64,000 nt of DNA from Oceanococcus sp051252075. Its GTDB lineage: Bacteria; Pseudomonadota; Gammaproteobacteria; Nevskiales; Oceanococcaceae. The translations under genes were made by a program, and so were the position numbers. Shown here piece by piece: positions 42,830 to 50,654 of the stretch; position 1 is the first letter of the stretch; each line of letters opens with the position of its first letter. The DNA lies in NCBI GenBank assembly GCA_051252075.1, contig JBPOFU010000001.1:186001-250000 (forward strand). Direction: 5' to 3'. Under the pieces are notes generated by a model. It had not been told where the DNA came from and did not search any database. It saw nothing but the letters and a program-made list of their open reading frames with translations.

Positions 42830-45295
42830 ATGCTTGGCAAAATTATTTGGTTTCTCACTTGGTGGCTGCGTAAACCGCTGCTTAAGGCTATACGGGCACA
42901 GGTTTCGCCGACTCAGTTGCATGAGACTCTAAACCTCGATCCCAATGTGCCGGTTTGTTACGTTTTGCCGTGGCGCAGTTATGTGGATCGCTGGGTCTTG
43001 GAGTACGTCGTTGCGCAGCATGGGCTGGTGCCGCTACGCAAAAGCCGCAATACCCTGCCGGAAGTTGGTAAGGCCGTGTGCTTGTACCTACCGGCAGTGC
43101 TGGACAGTAAGGGCGGATTGCGTGAATTGCATCAACAAGCCTTGGATCAAGCCGGTTTTGACCTGCAATTGGTTCCTGTGTCCATGTTTTGGGGGCGTGA
43201 CCCTGGCAAAGAGACCTCTTTGTTCCGGATTTTGTTTTCTGATTCAGAAAACCCAGGATACTTGCGTAAATTTCTGATTATATTGGCTAATGGGCGCAAT
43301 ATTGTGCTCAATATCGGTCAGCCTGTGCTGTATCGCGAATTTGTCGGTGAGGCTCAAAATTACGAGCGCATAACGCAAAAGTTGGTGCGGGTTTTTCGCT
43401 TTCATTTCCGCCGTCAGCGTAATGCAACCCTAGGACCTCAGCTTTACACCCGCAATCAAGTGACTCAAGCGGTATTGGCGAATCCAGGCGTACGCAGTGT
43501 TATCGCCGATGAGGCCGCTGCATCCGGTACCAGCATTACCGATCAGCGGGAAAAAGTCCGTGGCTACGTGGACGAAATCGCGGCGGTTTACTCCACCACC
43601 ACTTTGCGCGTGCTGTACATGTTGCTGACCTGGGTATGGAACCGGGTTTACAACGGTGTGGAAATTCATCGCATAGAACGGGCGCGAGAGGCGGCGGCCA
43701 AAGGTGGCGTGATCTATATGCCTTCACATCGCAGCCACATGGATTATTTGTTGTTGTCCTATGTGCTTTTCACCGAAGGTCTAGTGCCGCCGCATATCGC
43801 AGCCGGGATCAATCTGAATTTTTGGCCGGTCGGCGCGATATTGCGTCGTGGTGGAGCGTTTTTCTTACGACGTAGCTTTGGCGGCAAGAAGTTATACACC
43901 GCGGTTTTCCGAGCCTATCTGGATTACCTGGTTTCCCGTGCATTCCCGATGAGCTTTTATCCGGAAGGTGGACGCAGCCGTACCGGGCGCTTACTCAAGC
44001 CTAAGACCGGCATGATGGCTATGGTTACTGCCAGTTATCTGCGCGGCACGGATAAGCCCGTCACCATCATTCCGGTGTATATCGGTTATGACAAAGTGGC
44101 CGAAGTCAGTAGCTATTTCAAAGAGCTGCGTGGCAGCAAAGTGAAAAAGGAGTCCATTTGGGAATTCCTGAAAGTACGCAAAGTCCTCAGCCGTAATTAT
44201 GGCAAGGCATATTTGTCCTTTGGAGAGCCAATCGAGCTGGGCGATTATCTGCGTGAGCAGCAACCGGATTGGATCAAGAAGATTCCGTATAAAGCAGGTC
44301 AGCAACCTGAAGATATGCCGGCATTTGTGGAAAAGCTCAGCTTGCGAGTAATGACGCAAATCAATGCGGCTGTGGTGCTGAGCTCCTCTGGCTTGGCCAG
44401 CATGACCTTATTGGCGACGCCGCAAAAAGCGATTGCTGCCGACGAGTTGCAGGAGCAGATTGGCAGCTGGGTGGCCTTGCAGAAGGCCGCGCCCTATGGC
44501 CCGAATATCATTCTTCCCAAAGCTTCAGCCGAAGAATTGGTGGCCGAAGCCGAGCCGGTGCTGCCATTAAAACGCGTCAGTCACCCTTGGGGTGACTTGC
44601 TGTTGGCAGAGGGGCGAGATGGCGTGTTAATGACGTATACCCGTAACAGCGTGCAGCATGCCTTTGCCCTGCCCTCGCTGTTGGCAAGTTTTTTCCGTTT
44701 TCAGCCCGGCATCGCACGCGCCGATTTGGTCGCCGCTGCGCATGATTTGTACCCGTTTTTACGCACTGAGTTGCATATGCGTTGGCCCAGCGACGAAGTT
44801 GATGAGCAAATCGACATACAAATTGATGCCATGTTGAAATTGGGCTTGCTGCAAAATGACACGCAACGCGGTTTGGTCGCACCGCCGGTCACTACGCGCG
44901 AATTTGCCACCTTGACGCGTTTGGGTAATGTGTTGCGCGAGACTTTAGAGCGTTACGCCTTGAATGCCTTGCTGTTACAAGGGCGTTACGGCGTCGGCTA
45001 CATCGATCGTTTGGAATTCGAGCAAGAATCACGCTTGATGGCGGAGCGTTTGGCCATCATTAGCGGTCGCGATGCGCCTGAGTTTTTTGATAAAGCCTTA
45101 TTTCGTGGCTTTGTCGACACATTAAAAGAAAAAGGCTGGGTCGTTCCCGTGCCAGGCGTCGAACTGGAAGATGGTGATGAGCGATTGAGCATCGACGCCA
45201 GTGTTGGGCCCTTGGTTGACCGGGCATTGGGAATGCTGGGAACGGACATCGGACAGGCGATTCTGCAGTTGGTTCATCGTCCACGCGGAGAGTAA
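42830..45295 (+). CDS. plsB: Glycerol-3-phosphate 1-O-acyltransferase PlsB
   Basis: First acylation of glycerol-3-phosphate in phospholipid synthesis; peripheral inner-membrane enzyme. 821 residues from ATG 42830, which has GGGGG six bases upstream and places conserved VCYVLPWRSYVDRWVLEYV about 36 residues in; the open frame extends upstream over the DUF4112 start. Catalytic HX4D is HRSHMD near residue 301; substrate motifs FFLRRSFGGKKLYTAVFRAYL, SFYPEGGRSRTGRLLKPKTGM and VTIIPVYIGYDKV follow. Near the usual length (about 807-830). Confidence 0.96.
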   Translation: MLGKIIWFLTWWLRKPLLKAIRAQVSPTQLHETLNLDPNVPVCYVLPWRSYVDRWVLEYVVAQHGLVPLRKSRNTLPEVGKAVCLYLPAVLDSKGGLRELHQQALDQAGFDLQLVPVSMFWGRDPGKETSLFRILFSDSENPGYLRKFLIILANGRNIVLNIGQPVLYREFVGEAQNYERITQKLVRVFRFHFRRQRNATLGPQLYTRNQVTQAVLANPGVRSVIADEAAASGTSITDQREKVRGYVDEIAAVYSTTTLRVLYMLLTWVWNRVYNGVEIHRIERAREAAAKGGVIYMPSHRSHMDYLLLSYVLFTEGLVPPHIAAGINLNFWPVGAILRRGGAFFLRRSFGGKKLYTAVFRAYLDYLVSRAFPMSFYPEGGRSRTGRLLKPKTGMMAMVTASYLRGTDKPVTIIPVYIGYDKVAEVSSYFKELRGSKVKKESIWEFLKVRKVLSRNYGKAYLSFGEPIELGDYLREQQPDWIKKIPYKAGQQPEDMPAFVEKLSLRVMTQINAAVVLSSSGLASMTLLATPQKAIAADELQEQIGSWVALQKAAPYGPNIILPKASAEELVAEAEPVLPLKRVSHPWGDLLLAEGRDGVLMTYTRNSVQHAFALPSLLASFFRFQPGIARADLVAAAHDLYPFLRTELHMRWPSDEVDEQIDIQIDAMLKLGLLQNDTQRGLVAPPVTTREFATLTRLGNVLRETLERYALNALLLQGRYGVGYIDRLEFEQESRLMAERLAIISGRDAPEFFDKALFRGFVDTLKEKGWVVPVPGVELEDGDERLSIDASVGPLVDRALGMLGTDIGQAILQLVHRPRGE

Positions 45296-45381
45296 GAAAG
45301 CGTTAGTGACCGGTTCTTGCGTTTCCACCGTATGGCCGTTATGGTGCTGCGCTTTGAGAATTCAACACGCAGGAAAATTCC

Positions 45382-46116
45382 ATGACACTTAAGCCTTTGG
45401 TCGCACCTCTCGCAATTGGCAGCCTGTTGCTGTTGGCTGCTTGTTCGCAAAACGCAGCAGCTCCGGCCGGCAATGCCGAGTTGGCGCTGGATACCGACGC
45501 ACAGAAATTTAGCTACTCAGCCGGTTTCGAAATTGGTGGTCGTTTGGGTCAAATGGAGGGTGTGGATGTTGACTTGGCGGCGTTGAGCGCTGGTTTGGCT
45601 GACTCCTACGGCAAGAAAGATGCCCGTCTGACTGAAGAAGAAATGGCCGAAGTTAAGCAGAACATTTACAAAGCGGCTGCCGAAAAGCGTAACGCTGAGC
45701 GCACCGAAAAAGCCGATGCCAACTTGGAAGTAGGCAAGGCGTTCTTGGCTGAGAATGCTAAGAAAGAAGGCGTGAAAGTGACCGAGTCAGGTCTGCAATA
45801 CCAGATTATCGAAGCTGGTGAAGGCGATGCGCCTGCAGCGACCGATACCGTGGTTGTGCATTACGCAGGGACTCTGATCGATGGTCAGGAGTTTGATAGC
45901 TCGCACAAACGTGGCCAGCCTGCGACCTTTAAGCTCAATGGTGTTATCAAAGGTTGGACCGAAGGTTTGCAGCTGTTGAAAGCTGGCGGCAAAGCGAAAT
46001 TGTTCATTCCGCCTGAGTTGGCTTACGGTGAACGTGGCGCTGGCGCTATGATCGGCCCGAACGCGACTTTGATATTCGAAGTTGAGCTTATCGAAGTGAC
46101 TAAAGCCGAAAGCTAA
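45382..46116 (+). CDS. FKBP-type peptidyl-prolyl isomerase lipoprotein (Mip/FkpA-like)
   Basis: 244 residues. Signal with lipobox LAAC (Cys21), then the helical dimerisation domain (LALDTDAQKFSYSAGFEIGGRLGQ, KQNIYKAAAEKRNAERTEKADANL), then a FKBP domain (about 130-240) with VVVHYAGTLIDGQEFDSSHKRGQPATFKLNGVIKGWTEGLQLLKAGGKAKLFIPPELAYGERGAG. Periplasmic folding assistant anchored to a membrane. Its TAA is the first triplet of a 149-bp inverted repeat. Confidence 0.93.
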   Translation: MTLKPLVAPLAIGSLLLLAACSQNAAAPAGNAELALDTDAQKFSYSAGFEIGGRLGQMEGVDVDLAALSAGLADSYGKKDARLTEEEMAEVKQNIYKAAAEKRNAERTEKADANLEVGKAFLAENAKKEGVKVTESGLQYQIIEAGEGDAPAATDTVVVHYAGTLIDGQEFDSSHKRGQPATFKLNGVIKGWTEGLQLLKAGGKAKLFIPPELAYGERGAGAMIGPNATLIFEVELIEVTKAES

Positions 46117-46262
46117 GGAAACACTGATTTAACGCTGCGCTTGCCATCTAAGCCGTCGGCGGTGCTCGAAATCCTCATGTATATACCCACATACACTGCG
46201 GTTTCTGCGCGTCGGCGACGACTCACCTGCCTGCGCGCCCTCATTAAATCAGCGCTTCCTTA
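46114..46262. repeat. 149-bp imperfect palindromic element after the FKBP gene
   Basis: Ends are 21-base inverted copies with 18 matches (46114-46134 and 46242-46262, TAAGGAA...TTCCTTA). An inner GC-rich pair around GCCGTCGGCGG and GTCGGCGACGAC allows a second stem. The element begins exactly with the FKBP stop codon and has no reading frame of its own. It resembles a MITE-like intergenic palindrome and is distinct in sequence from the one near 23.3 kb. Confidence 0.6.
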
Positions 46263-46275
46263 AGCCTCTTTATTT

Positions 46276-46312
46276 AAAAAGCCGGATGAGCCTCGCTCCT
46301 CCGGCTTTTTTT
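46276..46312. terminator. Bidirectional terminator between FKBP and AcuI-like genes
   Basis: AAAAAGCCGGATGAG-CCTCG-CTCCTCCGGCTTTTTTT: a ten-base stem with one mismatch, A-run before and T-run after, serving both convergent genes. Confidence 0.9.
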
Positions 46313-46318
46313 ATGCGC

Positions 46319-47302
46319 TTAGTCGGCGATTTTTACCAGATAACGTCCCCGCACTTTAGCCGCCATGATGTGCTCGCAAGCTTGCGGCACTTCGCTTAAG
46401 GCTATGGTTTCCTGCAGCATGCGTTCGGGTTGCGCTAAGCGCCAGTCGTTAAAGATATGTTGCCAAGTGTTCTGGCGTAGCGCCGACGGAATGTCGACTG
46501 AATGTACGCCCAGTAGATTCACCCCGCGAAGAATAAATGGCATCACTGTGGTGTTGAGTTTGTAGGAGGAGGCCAATCCTATGCTGGCGACATTGCCGTG
46601 AAATTTGGTTGTGGCTAAGAGCCAAGCCAACATATCGCCGCCCAGGCTATCAATCGCCCCGCCCCAGCTCATTTTCATCAACGCCCCTTCCGGTTTGCCG
46701 CATTCGTTGGCATCGACAATCGCACTGGCACCCAAGGACTGCAGATAATCGGCCTCGTTGGTCTTGCGGGTGATGGCAGTGGCAGAAAAGCCGGCTTGTG
46801 CCAGTAAGGCGATAGAGAATGAGCCCACTCCGCCGCTGGCCCCAGTCACGGCAATGGGGCCATGCTCAGGGCTTTGTTGATTTTGCAGTAATTTGACCAT
46901 GGCCAATGCGGCGGTGAAGCCTGCCGTTCCATAGATCATCGCTTCGCGCGTTGAAAAATCATCGGGCAACGCGACCAGAGCATCCGCTGCGACTACGGCT
47001 TGTTCTGCCAACCCACCATCAAACAATTCACCCAGATTAGCCCCGCAGGCCAATACTTTCTGCCCCACTTGAAAGCCTTGGTCGGTGGATTCACTGACCA
47101 CGCCGGCCAAATCGATGCCGGCCGTGCAGGGCAAATTGCGCATGATGGGGCTGCTGCCAGTGACGGCCAAAGCATCTTTGTAGTTCAGGCAGGAGTACTC
47201 CAACTGCACCCTCACCTCGCGATCAACTAGGGGACGTGGTGTGAGGCTTTCGAATTGGGCTTTCGCCCCCTTTTCCATAACGCGCAGTGCTTTGAATTCC
47301 AT
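46319..47302 (-). CDS. acuI: AcuI/YhdH-type acrylyl-CoA reductase (MDR family)
   Basis: 327 residues of the medium-chain dehydrogenase superfamily, zinc-free YhdH branch: YSCLNYKDALAVTGSSPIMRNLPCTAGIDLAGVV, YGTAGFTAALAMVKLLQ, VTGASGGVGSFSIALLAQAGF (NADPH loop), VMPFILRGVNLLGVHSVDIP. The family reduces acrylyl-CoA to propionyl-CoA using NADPH, relevant to DMSP breakdown and acrylate detoxification. Substrate here is inferred from family. Single gene, convergent with the FKBP isomerase. Confidence 0.88.
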   Translation of the reverse strand: MEFKALRVMEKGAKAQFESLTPRPLVDREVRVQLEYSCLNYKDALAVTGSSPIMRNLPCTAGIDLAGVVSESTDQGFQVGQKVLACGANLGELFDGGLAEQAVVAADALVALPDDFSTREAMIYGTAGFTAALAMVKLLQNQQSPEHGPIAVTGASGGVGSFSIALLAQAGFSATAITRKTNEADYLQSLGASAIVDANECGKPEGALMKMSWGGAIDSLGGDMLAWLLATTKFHGNVASIGLASSYKLNTTVMPFILRGVNLLGVHSVDIPSALRQNTWQHIFNDWRLAQPERMLQETIALSEVPQACEHIMAAKVRGRYLVKIAD

Positions 47303-47410
47303 TTTTTCGATTCGTGTTGTGTTGAAAGTTAAGAAGAATATGCCGACGCCAGTCGCTTAAACGCAAGTTCTTTAGCGTGTTGAAAGCAGCTCCTGCCAAT
47401 CACCCGGTGT

Positions 47411-48487
47411 TTATGTTGTGCTTGCCACATCCACAAAGCGCCGCGCTGCTGGGATCAGTTCTGCGATGCCCGAATCACGCTGATAGCGAGGCTGGTAGCC
47501 GAGGTCATGGTGCGCTTTGTCGATTTTAAAGGCCGAGCTCTCGACCAAGTTGCGCACGGCACGCACCGTCAACAAGGGTTCCGGCGCACCAAAATAGTGC
47601 GCCAGCTCCATCGACCAGGCGACTGCTTTCATCAGTATGCTCGGCAAGCGCCTTGTGGGATAGGGATAGCCCAGCCCTTCGGCCAGTGGTTGAAACCACT
47701 GCATAGGATTGATGCGTTCCCCGTCCATAATGAAATACGCTTGACCGCCCACGCGCTCGGGACTTTCCCGCAGCCTTTTGGCGGCAAGCAACTGCCCATC
47801 CACAAGATTTTCTATGTGGGTGTTGTCCATGGTGACTTTGGCAGCACCCATGGTAGCGGTGAAGCGCCCAGCGGCCAGTTGTTCAAGAAAGCTGCGGATC
47901 ATTATGGAGCCGATATCCGCGCCCCAAACACCGCCGGAGCGCACGGCACAACTGCGCATGCCCGAGGGCTCATTGGCGGATAGCGCCAGCTTCTCAGCTG
48001 CAATTTTGCTGCAGGAGTAAAGATCGTGAGTGCGCGTGGCATAAGGCGTAGTTTCATCTTTCTCCAATAATTCACGATCCATCGCCACATTGCCGGTGCT
48101 GGTGTGGACAAAAGCAGTCACACCGGCGTGTTTGGCCGCGGCGAGTAATTTTTCGGTGCCATCGACATTCACGGAGAAAACCTGCTTTCGCACCGATGGC
48201 CTAGCCACGCTGAGTAGCTTGATCAAGGCTGCGGTGTGGAAAATGGTGTCGATGCCGGCGCATGCACTGCTTAGATCCGCAGCATTGTTGATATCGCCTT
48301 GTAGAAATTCAACATCTGGGCCGTGATCCTTGCCGACGATGTCAAAGCTGCGAACACGACAGCCGGATGCGAGTAAGCGCCGGACAATGGCACTGCCAAC
48401 ATAGCCGGATCCTCCAGTGACTAAGCAGCGCGCGCCTAGCTGTTCCGGGGTAAAAACGGGCGGTTTTGGAATGTTTGATTGGGTCAC
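47411..48487 (-). CDS. NAD-dependent epimerase / 3-beta-hydroxysteroid dehydrogenase-like protein
   Basis: 358 residues, extended SDR. LVTGGSGYVGSAIVRRLLASG binds NAD; VDGTEKLLAAAKHAG, FVHTSTGNVAMD and YSCSKIAAEKLAL (catalytic Tyr-x3-Lys) follow; the tract SCAVRSGGVWGADIGSIMIRSFLEQ is typical of the 3-beta-HSD branch. Substrate unknown: sterol, steroid-like or isoprenoid alcohol are possible. It overlaps the VOC gene by four bases and is the last of a three-gene operon. Confidence 0.85.
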   Translation of the reverse strand: MTQSNIPKPPVFTPEQLGARCLVTGGSGYVGSAIVRRLLASGCRVRSFDIVGKDHGPDVEFLQGDINNAADLSSACAGIDTIFHTAALIKLLSVARPSVRKQVFSVNVDGTEKLLAAAKHAGVTAFVHTSTGNVAMDRELLEKDETTPYATRTHDLYSCSKIAAEKLALSANEPSGMRSCAVRSGGVWGADIGSIMIRSFLEQLAAGRFTATMGAAKVTMDNTHIENLVDGQLLAAKRLRESPERVGGQAYFIMDGERINPMQWFQPLAEGLGYPYPTRRLPSILMKAVAWSMELAHYFGAPEPLLTVRAVRNLVESSAFKIDKAHHDLGYQPRYQRDSGIAELIPAARRFVDVASTT

Positions 48488-49095
48488 GAACGTTTCCCTG
48501 AAAGTAGCCGCATTAAGCGTTTAAAACCCCGCATGATGCTAAGCATGGGACCGAGATTCAATTCCACATTGCGCGCTTCGCCCTGCCAGCTCTGCGCCTC
48601 GCTAATGCCATCAGCAAATAGTGTTTTCATCATGAGTGTCGCTTCGAGCAACTCGATGTAACTACTGTCACCAGGTACAGCTGAGGCAAAGTAGGCGTAA
48701 CGACCCGCACCGGGGCCGGGCATGCGAATGTCGCATACCAGTTCTAGGCCCTGTGCCGTTAAGGCGGCTATGTCGTCATCGATGTTGTCACATAGAAACG
48801 CGGTGTGGTGCAGGCCAAATTGCTTTTTACGCACAGATTCGAGATACGGTGATGCAGCATCATTGCGTTGTTGAATCAGCTCAATTTGCATCTCGCCACG
48901 GTAGCTCAGCGCGATATCTATCAATGGTGTGCTGTGTTCGCCGTGGTAAACGCAATCCAATTCTATATTGCGCATAAACATCCAAGGGCCTACGCCCAGC
49001 GTGTTTTGCCATGCGGCGACGGCCTCATCCAAATCTTCGACAAGGTAACCCAATTGGCGTATGTCGCCTACGTGGCGGTGAGGGGCTGCATTCAT
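48484..49095 (-). CDS. VOC-superfamily (glyoxalase/dioxygenase fold) protein
   Basis: 203 residues from ATG 49095; a longer frame to 49164 overlaps the SDR gene. Begins RHVGDIRQLGYLVEDLDEAVAAWQNTLGVGPWMF and has MQIELIQQRNDAASPY and HHTAFLCDNIDDDIAALTAQGLELV, the paired beta-alpha-beta-beta-beta modules of VOC proteins, with His and Glu metal ligand candidates. Related proteins act as epimerases, lyases or extradiol enzymes. Location between two dehydrogenases suggests a catabolic step. Confidence 0.85.
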   Translation of the reverse strand: MNAAPHRHVGDIRQLGYLVEDLDEAVAAWQNTLGVGPWMFMRNIELDCVYHGEHSTPLIDIALSYRGEMQIELIQQRNDAASPYLESVRKKQFGLHHTAFLCDNIDDDIAALTAQGLELVCDIRMPGPGAGRYAYFASAVPGDSSYIELLEATLMMKTLFADGISEAQSWQGEARNVELNLGPMLSIMRGFKRLMRLLSGKRS

Positions 49096-49108
49096 AGAGT
49101 TCACCGGA

Positions 49109-49888
49109 TTATCGGTTGAGTAGCCGGGCCATGAGGCCGGGTAGTAAGCGATTGAGGGCAACAATCAGTTTGTTGTAGAGCGGGAATACGATGAATTGCT
49201 GATTGTTCTCGACCCCTTTGAGCATAGCTATAGCGGCCTGCTGGGGGCTGATTTTCTTAATGGGTACTTGCTTCATGGCAGCAGCATAGTCATGCCCAGC
49301 AAGATTAATGGCTTGCCCGAAGATGGCCGTATCGACCAGACCGGGAATCGCAACGCTGACGTGAACGCCATAAGGGCGGGCTTCTTCGCGTAAGGATGTG
49401 GATAGGCCAACCACCGCATGTTTGGTCATGGCATAGGCGGTGGATTTTGCGACCGGTGCCATTCCCGCGGTTGATGCGGTGTTGACGATGTGGCCGTGGC
49501 CCTGCTTTTTCATCTGTGCGTAGGCCAATCGGCTGCCATGTACGACGGCCCACAGGTTGATGTCTACGATCTTGTGCCAGCTGTCCATGCTCATTGCCTC
49601 GAAGGGGCCGCCGGCGACTATGCCCGCATTGTTGAATTGAAAATCCAAAGCACCGTGTTCGCTGACTATGCGCTCCTGCAAATTTTGCATGGCGCTGGCA
49701 TCGCTTGCGTTGAGCGCTATGGTTTGAATAGCTCCCGCGCTGGATTCATGCAACTTCGCCAAACCTTGCGTATTGATATCTGTCGCATATACCCGAGCAC
49801 CGCGTTGCCACAGTGCTTGGCATAGGGCGTAACCAATGCCAGATGCGGCGCCCGTAATGAGAGCGGATTTTTCTTGAAAAAAGCTCAT
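49109..49888 (-). CDS. Short-chain dehydrogenase/reductase
   Basis: 259 residues, classical SDR: ITGAASGIGYALCQALWQRGARVYATDIN (TGxxxGxG at 12-19), FQFNNAGIVAGG (NNAG), VNTASTAGMAPVAKSTAYAMTKHAVVGL (Ser, Tyr-x3-Lys). First gene of the SDR-VOC-epimerase operon, divergent from the TetR gene; TetR operator 1 lies about 95 bases upstream of its start. Substrate unknown. Confidence 0.92.
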   Translation of the reverse strand: MSFFQEKSALITGAASGIGYALCQALWQRGARVYATDINTQGLAKLHESSAGAIQTIALNASDASAMQNLQERIVSEHGALDFQFNNAGIVAGGPFEAMSMDSWHKIVDINLWAVVHGSRLAYAQMKKQGHGHIVNTASTAGMAPVAKSTAYAMTKHAVVGLSTSLREEARPYGVHVSVAIPGLVDTAIFGQAINLAGHDYAAAMKQVPIKKISPQQAAIAMLKGVENNQQFIVFPLYNKLIVALNRLLPGLMARLLNR

Positions 49889-49982
49889 GTTGATGTGTTT
49901 TTTTTCGTGCCGTTTTGCATGGCTCCCAGTATATCCAGCAACATCGTCAGACGGTCCCTATCGTGCTATTCTGAGTTTTGCC

Positions 49983-49997
49983 ATACGCTAGCGTATG
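49983..49997. promoter_or_regulatory. TetR operator 1 (perfect palindrome)
   Basis: CATACGCTAGCGTATG (49982-49997) is a perfect 16-base palindrome between the divergent SDR and tetR genes. ATAC-N6-GTAT core. Typical size and place for autoregulation by the neighbouring TetR protein. Confidence 0.75.
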
Positions 49998-50017
49998 TGA
50001 TATTGTGCAACGCACCA

Positions 50018-50032
50018 ATACGAAGGCGTATG
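50018..50032. promoter_or_regulatory. TetR operator 2 (overlaps the tetR start codon)
   Basis: ATACGAAGGCGTATG repeats the operator 1 core, 35 bases downstream of it and on the same face of the helix to within about a third of a turn. Its last bases are the tetR ATG, and the AAGG in it is the ribosome-binding site. Confidence 0.7.
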
Positions 50033-50620
50033 GACGTGAAGAACTCTCTAAGTGCAAGCGATTGGGCGCAGGCAGCGCTAGACGCGATTGCTGAAGGCGG
50101 CATCGAAGGTGTTGCGGTTGAGCCGCTTGCACGCAAGTTGGGCGTGACCAAAGGCAGTTTCTATTGGCATTTCCAAAATCGAAGTGCCCTGCTCAAGGCT
50201 GCGTTAGAAGCTTGGGAAGAGCAAGAAACCACGGCTGTTGTTCAGCAGGTCGAAAATATCGCAGACCCACGGCAGCGCTTACAACAAGTGTTTCGGGTGG
50301 CGAACTCGGGTTTTCGCAATGGGCGCCTGACAGGGGTGTTTGCTGCCGCCTCATCGGACCCATTGATTGGCCCGGTGGTAGAGCGGGTGGCTAAAAATCG
50401 CTTGGATTTTCTGGTGGATTGCTATGCAACGCTGGGATACCCCGCAGAAGAAGCGCGCCGATGGGCCATGTTTGCCTACGCGACCTTTATGGGCACCTTA
50501 CAGCTGCGTCGGGATGACCCCAATGCGCTGCCACGAGGGCGCGCACTCAATGAGTATGTTCGTTTGTGTATGGAGAGCCTTATCCCTGCGCGGACGGACA
50601 CGCAGCGTCGCAGTGCCTAG
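50030..50620 (+). CDS. TetR-family regulator in front of fadE
   Basis: 196 residues from ATG 50030 (MDVKNSLSASDWAQAALDAIAEGG); the open frame further upstream covers the operators and is not real. HTH: VEPLARKLGVTKGSFYWHFQNRSALLKAALEAWEEQE. The C-terminal domain is short and ligand-binding. Thirty-one bases separate it from fadE, so the two are likely one transcript. The perfect palindrome upstream and the second copy on its start codon indicate autoregulation, and the first copy also faces the SDR operon. Confidence 0.9.
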   Translation: MDVKNSLSASDWAQAALDAIAEGGIEGVAVEPLARKLGVTKGSFYWHFQNRSALLKAALEAWEEQETTAVVQQVENIADPRQRLQQVFRVANSGFRNGRLTGVFAAASSDPLIGPVVERVAKNRLDFLVDCYATLGYPAEEARRWAMFAYATFMGTLQLRRDDPNALPRGRALNEYVRLCMESLIPARTDTQRRSA

Positions 50621-50654
50621 ACCGGCTGGCTCGCACACTCCTTAGGAGAAAATG

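Noticed and set aside
49874..50029. Extended N-terminus for the TetR regulator
   Set aside because: It would cover both operators and lacks HTH character; ATG 50030 gives the standard TetR start.
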